DNA of 64,000 bases from Sphingomonas sp. (GTDB lineage Bacteria > Pseudomonadota > Alphaproteobacteria > Sphingomonadales > Sphingomonadaceae), in NCBI GenBank assembly GCA_013001055.1, contig JABDNH010000007.1:175422-239421 (forward strand). The letters are read 5' to 3'. Made by a program: the position numbers and the translations under genes. The notes under the pieces were generated by a model. It saw nothing but the letters and a program-made list of their open reading frames with translations, was not told where the DNA came from and ran no database searches. Of this stretch, positions 57,456 through 64,000 are shown one piece after another (position 1 is the stretch's first letter; every line of letters begins with the position of its first letter).

Positions 57456-57495
57456 AAAAGGGCGCCGCAGGTTATCCCTGCGGCGCCCTTTTTTC
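57456..57495. terminator. Strong bidirectional terminator
   Basis: A perfect 12-bp stem (GGGCGCCGCAGG and CCTGCGGCGCCC) with a five-base loop has five A before and six T after it. It ends the autotransporter gene and the opposing rpsM-rpsK-rpoA-rplQ transcript. Confidence 0.93.
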
Positions 57496-57512
57496 TTTCG
57501 AAGACGCGAGCC

Positions 57513-57929
57513 TTAGGCGTCCGCTTCTTCGTCCATTTCCACCGGACCAGAGTCCTGGCCCTTGGCGTCGACGTCGCGATCGACGAATTCGATGATCGCC
57601 ATCTGCGCCGCGTCCGACTTGCGGATGCCCGCCTTGATCACGCGGCAATAACCGCCGTCACGGTCCTTGTAGCGATCCGCCAGAACCTCGAAGAGCTTCT
57701 TTTCCTGCGCTTCGTCCATGATCTTGCCATGCGCGAGGCGACGGTTGGAAAGCCCGCCCTTCTTGGCGAGGGTCACCAGCTTTTCGGTGTAGGGACGCAG
57801 TTCCTTCGCCTTGGCGAGCGTGGTCTTGATCTGCTCATGCTTGATCAAGGCCGCGCTCATGTTGCGCAAAAGCGCCGCACGATGGGTCGAAGTCCGCTGC
57901 AATTTACGATGGCCAACACGATGGCGCAT
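57513..57929 (-). CDS. rplQ: 50S ribosomal protein L17
   Basis: The 138-residue L17 has the family N-terminus [20 protein letters not shown] and [16 protein letters not shown]. The acidic tail after residue 120 is an alphaproteobacterial trait. AAGGA lies seven bases before ATG 57929. It is the last gene of the alpha operon. Confidence 0.98.
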   Translation of the reverse strand: MRHRVGHRKLQRTSTHRAALLRNMSAALIKHEQIKTTLAKAKELRPYTEKLVTLAKKGGLSNRRLAHGKIMDEAQEKKLFEVLADRYKDRDGGYCRVIKAGIRKSDAAQMAIIEFVDRDVDAKGQDSGPVEMDEEADA

Positions 57930-58019
57930 AATCTTTTCCTTCAGTTCGTGGCGAGGCCGTGTGAGGTACCCCGTCCCAGGCGGCGAAAAAGGGGCGCCGC
58001 CTATACCCCGTCAGACGTG

Positions 58020-59072
58020 CTAACCGAGCAGTTCCTGCTCAAGTTTCTTCGCCATTTCTTCAATGTTCTCCGGCGGCCAGCCCGGGATTTCCATGCCGAG
58101 GCGCAGGCCCATCGAGGCAAGGACTTCCTTGATCTCGTTGAGGCTCTTGCGGCCGAAGTTCGGCGTGCGGAGCATCTCAGCTTCGGTCTTCTGCACCAGG
58201 TCGCCAATATAGATGATATTGTCGTTCTTGAGGCAGTTGGCGCTGCGGACCGACAGTTCCAGCTCGTCCACCTTCTTCAAGAGATAACGGTTGAGCTGGT
58301 TGGTGTCCTGACCACCTTCGCCTGCACCCTGCTGCGGCGCGGGCGCCGGCGCGATCGCGCTGTCGTCGAAGTGGACGAACAGCTGGAGCTGGTCCTGGAG
58401 GATGCGCGCGGCGTAGGCGGCGGCGTCTTCCGGGGTCACCGTGCCATCGGTTTCGATGGTGAGCGAAAGCTTGTCGTAATCGAGCTCCTGCCCGACGCGG
58501 GTGTTTTCCACCTTGTAGGCGACCTGCTTGATCGGCGAGAACAGGCTATCGACGGGGATGAGGCCGATCGGCGCGTCGGCCGGACGGTTCATCGCTGCCG
58601 GGACATAGCCCGAGCCGACGTCAGCAGTCAGTTCCATGTTGAGCGTCGCGCCCTCGTCGAGATGGCAGATGACGAGATCGGGGTTGGTGACTTCGATGTC
58701 GCCGGTGACCGCGATCTGGCCCGCGGTGACTTCACCCGGACCCGTCGCCGAAAGCTGCAGCCGCTTGGGACCTTCGCCTTCCATCTTCAGCGCGATCTGC
58801 TTCACGTTGATGACGATATCGGTCACGTCCTCGCGCACCCCAGCGAGCGAGGAGAATTCATGCAACACGCCTTCGATCTTGATCGAGGTGACGGCGGCTC
58901 CCTGCAGGCTGGACAGCAGCACGCGGCGCAGCGAGTTGCCCAGCGTCATGCCGAAGCCGCGCTCGAGCGGTTCGGCGACGAAGGTGGCTTTACGCTTTGC
59001 GTCGGTCCCGGGCTTGCGCTCCAGACCATTGGGCTTCTTGAGTTCCTGCCAGTTTTTCGCGTTGATCGACAT
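58020..59072 (-). CDS. rpoA: DNA-directed RNA polymerase subunit alpha
   Basis: The 350-residue subunit has the alpha-NTD (about 1-235: [39 protein letters not shown]) that dimerises and holds beta and beta-prime, a linker, and the alpha-CTD (about 265-335: [16 protein letters not shown]) that binds UP elements and activators. The linker includes an Ala/Pro/Gln-rich segment. AAGGA precedes the ATG. Confidence 0.99.
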   Translation of the reverse strand: MSINAKNWQELKKPNGLERKPGTDAKRKATFVAEPLERGFGMTLGNSLRRVLLSSLQGAAVTSIKIEGVLHEFSSLAGVREDVTDIVINVKQIALKMEGEGPKRLQLSATGPGEVTAGQIAVTGDIEVTNPDLVICHLDEGATLNMELTADVGSGYVPAAMNRPADAPIGLIPVDSLFSPIKQVAYKVENTRVGQELDYDKLSLTIETDGTVTPEDAAAYAARILQDQLQLFVHFDDSAIAPAPAPQQGAGEGGQDTNQLNRYLLKKVDELELSVRSANCLKNDNIIYIGDLVQKTEAEMLRTPNFGRKSLNEIKEVLASMGLRLGMEIPGWPPENIEEMAKKLEQELLG

Positions 59073-59172
59073 AGGTTTCCTTACCTTGGTGGCGGGGCGT
59101 CCCCCGCCGTGATGTCTCTAACTTTTTAGACCAACAAGGCCGACGTTTGGCCCTGCTGGCGGTTATCAGCGC

Positions 59173-59562
59173 TTAGACGCGGCGACGCTTGGACGGACGA
59201 ACACCGTTATGCGGGATCGGCGTCACGTCGCGGATCGAGGTGATGGTGAAACCCACCGCCTGCAGCGCGCGCAACGCGCTTTCGCGACCCGAGCCCGGAC
59301 CCTTGACTTCGACTTCCAGCGTGCGAACACCATGTTCCTGCGCCTTCTTGCCGGCATCTTCGGCGGCAACCTGCGCGGCATAAGGGGTCGACTTGCGCGA
59401 GCCCTTGAAGCCCATCATGCCGGCGCTCGACCAGCTGATCGCATTGCCCTGCGCATCGGTGATGGTGATCATGGTGTTATTGAACGAGGCGTTCACATGC
59501 GCGACGCCCGCCGTAATGTTTTTACGTTCCCGGCGACGAACGCGTTGCGGTTCACGTGCCAT
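59173..59562 (-). CDS. rpsK: 30S ribosomal protein S11
   Basis: The 129-residue S11 carries [18 protein letters not shown], the [18 protein letters not shown] helix, and [14 protein letters not shown], ending KRRRV. It shares the platform of the small subunit with S18 and S6. It lies between rpsM and rpoA in the standard order. Confidence 0.99.
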   Translation of the reverse strand: MAREPQRVRRRERKNITAGVAHVNASFNNTMITITDAQGNAISWSSAGMMGFKGSRKSTPYAAQVAAEDAGKKAQEHGVRTLEVEVKGPGSGRESALRALQAVGFTITSIRDVTPIPHNGVRPSKRRRV

Positions 59563-59609
59563 AATAAAGAAATCCTTCTAAAAAAGCTGAAGCGGCAGCC
59601 CGAGGGCGC

Positions 59610-59978
59610 TTACTTCTTTTTACCGGCGATCGGCTTGGCCTTGCCCTTGCGGGTGCGCGCATTGGTATGCGTGCGCTGGCCACGAACCGGCAGGCCCTTG
59701 CGATGGCGCAGGCCGCGGTAGCAGGCGAGATCCATCAGGCGCTTGATGTTCATCGCGTGTTCGCGACGAAGATCGCCCTCGACGGTGTGATCCGCGTCGA
59801 TCGTCTCACGGATGTGCAGGATTTCCTGGTCCGTCAGGTCGGAAACGCGGGTCTCCGGCTTGATCTTCAGCTTCTTGATGATTTCCTTGGCGGTGGTGTG
59901 ACCGATGCCATGGATATATGTCAGCGCGATTTCTACGCGCTTGTTGGTCGGGATATTGACCCCGGCGATACGTGCCAT
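59610..59978 (-). CDS. rpsM: 30S ribosomal protein S13
   Basis: The 122-residue S13 starts [20 protein letters not shown] and ends in the basic [23 protein letters not shown] tail. The track start is 39 residues longer and lies in the leader; ATG 59978 is the family start. It is the first gene of the alpha operon here; secY and adk, which usually precede it, are absent. Confidence 0.99.
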   Translation of the reverse strand: MARIAGVNIPTNKRVEIALTYIHGIGHTTAKEIIKKLKIKPETRVSDLTDQEILHIRETIDADHTVEGDLRREHAMNIKRLMDLACYRGLRHRKGLPVRGQRTHTNARTRKGKAKPIAGKKK

Positions 59979-60059
59979 AAAACAAAGTCTCCTCAGCTCC
60001 ACGGGGCGTCCGGCACAAAGTGGCAGCCCCATCTCAAAGCGTTGCCCCGTCTCAAACGC

Positions 60060-60087
60060 AAAAAGGCGGACGCAAAGCTGCGCCGCC
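60060..60087 (-). terminator. Terminator-like hairpin in the rpsM leader (possible attenuator)
   Basis: On the minus strand GGCGGCGCA and TGCGTCCGCC pair over nine bases with one bulge and a four-base loop, followed by five T. It lies about 20-50 bases after the predicted transcription start and 81 bases before the rpsM ATG. No minus-strand gene lies upstream for it to serve, so control of the alpha operon itself is likely. Confidence 0.6.
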
Positions 60088-60113
60088 GGTTCCACGTCCG
60101 TCGGGATGCGGGC

Positions 60114-60142
60114 TATCTAGGTTTGCCCTCTTGAAGAGTCAA
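60114..60142 (-). promoter_or_regulatory. Sigma-70 type promoter of the rpsM operon
   Basis: On the minus strand TTGACT (60142-60137) and TAGATA (60119-60114) are separated by 17 bases, close to the TTGACA/TATAAT consensus. Transcription should begin near 60107. One GANTC overlaps the -35 box. Confidence 0.75.
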
Positions 60143-60187
60143 CACCTCGACGGGTGCAATTCGCTCAGAAATTGCTAGTGCAGGCGG

Positions 60188-61219
60188 ATGAGCCGTTCAC
60201 CTTTTACCTTACTCGATACCGCGGTGGCACCGGGCAAGCAGGCCCACATCGAAATCCCCGTGGCACGCAGTGTTTCGGGACAGATGCAAATGCTGCCTGT
60301 CCACGTCTTCCATGGCAAGACAGATGGCCCCGTGCTGGCGATCAGCGCCGCCATCCATGGCGACGAAATCAGCGGCGTTGAGATTGCGCGCCGCCTGATC
60401 CGCAAGATCAAGCCTGCCAAGCTGCGTGGTACTTTGCTCGTCGTGCCGATCGTCAACCTGTTCGGATTCGTCGCTGGCAGCCGCTACCTGCCTGATCGCC
60501 GCGACCTCAACCGCAGCTTTCCGGGACGCGAATCAGGATCGTTGGCAAGCAGATTGGCCTGGATTTTCCGCACCGAGGTGCTCGAACGCGCCGACTTCGC
60601 GATCGACCTGCATTCGGCCGCGATCCACCGCTACAACCTGCCGCAGATCCGTGTCAGCCCGAGCGCCAAACGCGCCGTCGAGCTGGCCCATGCGTTCAGC
60701 CCGCCGATTATCATCAAAAGCGCGCTGCGTGAGAATTCGCTGCGTGCGCTGGCGATGGCCGAAGGTATCGAGATGCTGCTTTACGAGGCCGGCGAAGCGC
60801 TTCGCCTTGACCGTGCATCGACCCGCATCGGCCTCAACGGCATCTTAAGGGTCATGGAGAAGATGGAGATGATCTCGCTGGCACCCGAGAAAAGGCAGCG
60901 CCCCGTCCCGTTCGAAGCTACGCGCTCGATCTGGGTCCGCGCACCACGCGCCGGGATGGTCAATTTGCGTAAAGCCTCGGGCGCAATCGTCGAACGCGAC
61001 CAGGTGGTCGGCCATATCGCCGATCCTATCAAGCCGGAACAAGAAGAAGTGCGCGCGCCCGTGTCGGGCCTGATCATCGGCGATGCACGTCACGGCTTTT
61101 TGAACCGCGGCGATGCGCTGCTGCATATCGCGCAGCTCGGCGACGAGGAGGGTGATCTTGATCCTGACATCGAAGCGCGTCTCAGCCATGTCATGCTCGA
61201 CGAGCATGAGATTGTTTAG
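60188..61219 (+). CDS. Succinylglutamate desuccinylase / aspartoacylase family protein
   Basis: The 343-residue M14-type metallohydrolase has the zinc ligands His57 and Glu60 in AAIHGDEISG, and DLHSA supplies the third. RDLNRSFPG is the substrate-contact Arg segment. A C-terminal beta-barrel extension with PRAGMVNLRKASGAIV looks like a lipoyl/biotinyl-type fold. The substrate is unknown; many relatives sit beside RimK-type ligases, which are not seen here. The gene is divergent from rpsM. Confidence 0.9.
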   Translation: MSRSPFTLLDTAVAPGKQAHIEIPVARSVSGQMQMLPVHVFHGKTDGPVLAISAAIHGDEISGVEIARRLIRKIKPAKLRGTLLVVPIVNLFGFVAGSRYLPDRRDLNRSFPGRESGSLASRLAWIFRTEVLERADFAIDLHSAAIHRYNLPQIRVSPSAKRAVELAHAFSPPIIIKSALRENSLRALAMAEGIEMLLYEAGEALRLDRASTRIGLNGILRVMEKMEMISLAPEKRQRPVPFEATRSIWVRAPRAGMVNLRKASGAIVERDQVVGHIADPIKPEQEEVRAPVSGLIIGDARHGFLNRGDALLHIAQLGDEEGDLDPDIEARLSHVMLDEHEIV

Positions 61220-61242
61220 AAGTTTATATAGCCGCTGGGGCT

Positions 61243-61695
61243 CTATTTGACTCGCTTACGAAACCACTTCCCGGACGCAATCAGTATGAGGATGATGGCA
61301 CTTAGCGACCAACACATGAACAGATATGCTGCCACAGTCCAAAGAGTGTGCGAGTAACAACCAGAGCCATTGTCGGGTCTGAAGAACTGAAACATTTCAC
61401 TACAATTTACGAAGCTAGACCGCTCGCCTGTCTGCCACGCGATTGCACTCACGAAGACCACAAGCCCGGTTAGAGCAAATCGCCTCTTCGGTAATACATC
61501 GCTCGTCAAGATCGTGGCGAAGGCCACGATAGCCATGACTAGGATATCGCCTAGCAGGACATTATAAAAAGTGGCGGTTGAGCCATAACTCAGTGCGAAG
61601 GTTATCAAATCGAATTGATGGCTCAAAAACGACCCGAGTAACAAAGCTCCAGCACCGAAACACACGATACGGACGAATTTAAGATATACGTTCAT
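61243..61695 (-). CDS. Orphan four-helix membrane protein, low GC
   Basis: I do not recognise a family. The 150-residue protein has about four membrane helices (roughly 5-25, 44-63, 70-88, 118-140) and two Cys in the third loop. GC is near 48% in two 60-base hand counts, well below the neighbours, so it is a probable acquired gene. It is inserted on the opposite strand between the desuccinylase-type gene and ribF. Confidence 0.65.
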   Translation of the reverse strand: MNVYLKFVRIVCFGAGALLLGSFLSHQFDLITFALSYGSTATFYNVLLGDILVMAIVAFATILTSDVLPKRRFALTGLVVFVSAIAWQTGERSSFVNCSEMFQFFRPDNGSGCYSHTLWTVAAYLFMCWSLSAIILILIASGKWFRKRVK

Positions 61696-61772
61696 CGAAG
61701 CCAGCTAAGCCTATTGGTCTAACGTCATCAAGGCATCTGGCCCTGCGGCAGTTCCCTCGCTAAGCAACCCCC

Positions 61773-62714
61773 ATGCAGCGGCTCACCCTCGACCAGCCTT
61801 TACCGGAAGACCTGCGCGGCGCGGTTATTGCGCTGGGCAATTTCGATGGGTTTCATTTCGGGCACCAGGCGGTGGTGGGACGCGCCATTGCGCGCGCGGC
61901 GCACGAGCGGCGGCCTTGTATTGTCGCGACGTTCGATCCGCATCCGGTACGCCATTTCCGTCCCGACGCCCCGCCCTTTCGGCTGACGAGCCTCGACCAG
62001 CGTCAGGAGCTGTTTGGGCATGCAGGCGCCGATGCGATGTTCGTGTTTCGCTTTGATGATGCGCTCGCCTCGATGAGCGCCGAGAATTTCATCAAGGAGA
62101 TGCTGGCCGAGCGGCTGGGCGCGGCGGCGGTCGTTACCGGCGAAGATTTTACCTTTGGCAAGGGACGCGGCGGCAATGCCGAGGTGCTCCGCGAGGTTGG
62201 CGCCACGCACGGCATTGAGGCCGAAGCCGTCAGCGAAGTCGCATTGGAAGATGCCACCGTTTCCTCCAGCCGCATCCGGGAGGCGCTCCAATCGGGCGAT
62301 CCGCACACGGCAACGCGCCTTCTCACCCGCCCCTTCGCGGTGCGCGGTCCCGTCATCCATGGCGACAAGCGCGGGCGCGAGCTGGGCTGGCCCACCGCCA
62401 ATATGGACTTGGGACATTATGTGCGCCCCGCTTACGGCATCTACGCGGTGCGCGTGACGTTGCCCGATGGCAACGAACATGACGGCGTCGCCAACCTTGG
62501 CGTCAGGCCCATGTTCGATCCGCCCAAGGAGCTGCTCGAAACCTATATTTTCGACTGGGAAGGCGACCTGTACGATCAGCAAGTCGAAGTCGCGCTGATC
62601 CACTATCTGCGCCCCGAAGCGGCCTTCCACGATCTCGACGCGCTGAAGCGCCAGATCGCCGAAGATGAAGCCGAAGCGCGACGATTGCTTGCAGCAGGGG
62701 CCACCACCCCTTAA
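61773..62714 (+). CDS. ribF: Bifunctional riboflavin kinase / FAD synthetase
   Basis: RibF makes FMN and FAD. The N-terminal FAD synthetase half has ALGNFDGFHFGHQAVV and the later VSSSRIREALQSG. The C-terminal riboflavin kinase half has GDKRGRELGWPTANM and NLGVRPMFDPPKELLETYI. The 313-residue length is normal. ileS follows after ten bases, the usual ribF-ileS order. Confidence 0.97.
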   Translation: MQRLTLDQPLPEDLRGAVIALGNFDGFHFGHQAVVGRAIARAAHERRPCIVATFDPHPVRHFRPDAPPFRLTSLDQRQELFGHAGADAMFVFRFDDALASMSAENFIKEMLAERLGAAAVVTGEDFTFGKGRGGNAEVLREVGATHGIEAEAVSEVALEDATVSSSRIREALQSGDPHTATRLLTRPFAVRGPVIHGDKRGRELGWPTANMDLGHYVRPAYGIYAVRVTLPDGNEHDGVANLGVRPMFDPPKELLETYIFDWEGDLYDQQVEVALIHYLRPEAAFHDLDALKRQIAEDEAEARRLLAAGATTP

Positions 62715-62724
62715 GGCCGCCCGA

Positions 62725-64000
62725 ATGTCCGACAAGCCGAACTATAAAGACACGGTCTTCCTGCCCAAGACCGATTTTCCCATGAAGGCCGGTCTCCCGC
62801 AGAAGGAGCCCAAGATCCTCGAGCAGTGGGAAAAGGACGATATTTATGGCCAGCTGCGCGCTGCACGCGAAGGCCGCGAGAAATTCATCCTTCATGATGG
62901 CCCGCCTTATGCCAATGGCGACATCCATATCGGCCATGCGCTCAACAAGACGTTGAAAGACATGGTGGTGCGTTCGCAGTCGCTGCTCGGCAAGGATGTG
63001 CCCTACGTGCCCGGCTGGGACTGCCACGGCTTGCCAATCGAGTGGAAGATCGAAGAGCTCTACCGCAAGAAAAAGCGCGACAAGAATGCGGTGCCCGCGA
63101 AGGAATTCCGCGCCGAGTGCCGCGCTTATGCGCAAAAATGGGTCGACGTGCAGACGGGCCAGTTCCGACGCCTCGGCAATATCGGCGACTATGATCGCCC
63201 GTATTTGACGATGCGCCCGGAGGCCGAAGCCCAGATCGTCGCCGAGCTGTTCAAGTTCGCCGAAACGGGCCAGCTCTATCGCGGCGCGCGCCCGGTGATG
63301 TGGAGCCCGGTCGAGGAAACCGCGCTCGCCGAGGCCGAGGTCGAATATGAGGATTTGACCGACAGCCCGCAGATCGATGTGGCGTTCGAGATTGTCGAGA
63401 GCCCGATCGAGGAATTGGTGGGCGCGCATGCGGTGGTGTGGACGACCACGCCGTGGACGATCCCGGTGAACCAAGCTTTGGCGTATGGGCCAAAGGTAGA
63501 GTACGCGCACTTTAGCCTTGTAGTTGGTGTGGCTGGCGTCCCCGAAGGCACCTCCGGTTCCGGTATTGCTGGGTTAGTAAACCAAGCTGCCGAGCGTTTA
63601 AAAGACGCCGGGCTCGATTTTGACTGCAAGCGCATTATTGTCGCTAAAGAACTTGTCGACGCTTTCATTGCTCGGTTGAATGTCTTGGCGGCAAGAGTTG
63701 ATGTGTCTGACCTCGGTATCGAGAAAGCTGTTTTCCAGATCACTGGTGAGCAAATAGGTGAAGGGCGATCCGCTCCGTTTAACCGGTTTGTCCATAGCGT
63801 CAAAGGCGCCGACCTAGCCGGCACCGTCGCCCGCCACCCGATGCATCATCTCGGCGGCTTCTATGCCCGCCCCCGCCCCTTCCTTGCGGGCGACTTCGTC
63901 ACCACCGACAGCGGCACCGGGCTCGTCCATATGGCGCCCGATCATGGCGAGGACGATTTCGACCTGTGCAAGGCGCACGGCATCAATCCTGAATTCGCGG
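62725..64000 (+). CDS. ileS: Isoleucyl-tRNA synthetase, C-terminus beyond window edge
   Basis: The gene is absent from the ORF track because it runs off the window; 425 codons are seen. The HIGH motif is PYANGDIHIGHALNKTLKDM near residue 60, and the editing CP1 domain starts near WTTTPWTIPVNQ. The segment 63500-63810 inside CP1, just before VKGADLAG, is about 51% GC by hand count (123 of 240 bases at 63541-63780) against 67% in the next 60 bases examined (63841-63900), and looks longer than in common relatives. The frame is unbroken. Confidence 0.96.
   Translation, partial: MSDKPNYKDTVFLPKTDFPMKAGLPQKEPKILEQWEKDDIYGQLRAAREGREKFILHDGPPYANGDIHIGHALNKTLKDMVVRSQSLLGKDVPYVPGWDCHGLPIEWKIEELYRKKKRDKNAVPAKEFRAECRAYAQKWVDVQTGQFRRLGNIGDYDRPYLTMRPEAEAQIVAELFKFAETGQLYRGARPVMWSPVEETALAEAEVEYEDLTDSPQIDVAFEIVESPIEELVGAHAVVWTTTPWTIPVNQALAYGPKVEYAHFSLVVGVAGVPEGTSGSGIAGLVNQAAERLKDAGLDFDCKRIIVAKELVDAFIARLNVLAARVDVSDLGIEKAVFQITGEQIGEGRSAPFNRFVHSVKGADLAGTVARHPMHHLGGFYARPRPFLAGDFVTTDSGTGLVHMAPDHGEDDFDLCKAHGINPEFA

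Noticed and set aside
57729-59129. 466-residue plus-strand ORF opposite rpoA and part of rplQ
   Set aside because: It spans two certain genes in antisense and has no domain pattern.

Overview
The window is chromosomal DNA from a GC-rich alphaproteobacterium, most probably a member of the Sphingomonadales. The evidence is the order argS / SPOR protein / nagZ, the uninterrupted alphaproteobacterial dcw cluster, a meso-diaminopimelate type MurE (DNPR motif), the DUF1800/DUF1501 pair, the bamB-der order, and many short overlapping genes. I see no IS element, phage, CRISPR array, tRNA or rRNA. Almost all of the window is core genome.

Layout. 1-3307 (minus): argS, a SPOR protein and nagZ, which is cut by the window edge. 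3392-4826: an ECF sigma factor with a small membrane partner, facing a peptidase M15-type protein. 4886-7424: the DUF1800/DUF1501 pair. 7486-11438: membrane protein, NAD-binding protein, dGTPase and a TPR/SPOR protein. 11544-29459: the complete dcw cluster, transcribed on the minus strand as mraZ-rsmH-ftsL-ftsI-murE-murF-mraY-murD-ftsW-murG-murC-murB-ddl-ftsQ-ftsA-ftsZ. Nearly every junction overlaps (ATGA, GTGA or TAATG). The only real gap is the 160 bases before ftsZ, which hold six GANTC methylation sites and a perfect 16-bp palindrome. 29760-31244: small lipoproteins and a membrane protein. 31328-33532: purL. 34301-35139: bfd and bacterioferritin, each preceded by a Fur-type box. 35193-38382: nitroreductase, DUF418 protein, an orphan secreted protein and an Hpt protein. 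38483-42869: der, bamB, a YfgM-like protein and panB. 42967-50900: small enzymes, a MATE transporter, an AAC(3)-I-like acetyltransferase, purT, an AI-2E family transporter, a CHRD lipoprotein and guaA. 51043-57446: a receiver protein, a YDR-repeat protein, a prolyl oligopeptidase and an 880-residue trimeric autotransporter. 57513-59978: the alpha operon rpsM-rpsK-rpoA-rplQ with its own promoter and a leader terminator. 60188-64000: a succinylglutamate desuccinylase-type protein, an orphan membrane protein, ribF, and ileS cut by the window edge.

How it fits together: the dcw block makes lipid II and the divisome. Two SPOR proteins and NagZ add septal peptidoglycan binding and wall recycling. 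BamB and the YfgM-like protein serve the envelope that would carry the autotransporter. purL, purT and guaA cover purine synthesis. I found no multi-gene system that looks wholly new. The strongest less-expected signals are regulatory: the GANTC/palindrome cluster before ftsZ, a 10-bp-period repeat before mraZ, and a terminator hairpin in the rpsM leader. After these come the two-headed autotransporter and a low-GC segment inside the editing domain of ileS. All starts were chosen by reading the sequence. Many differ from the longest ORF in the track.
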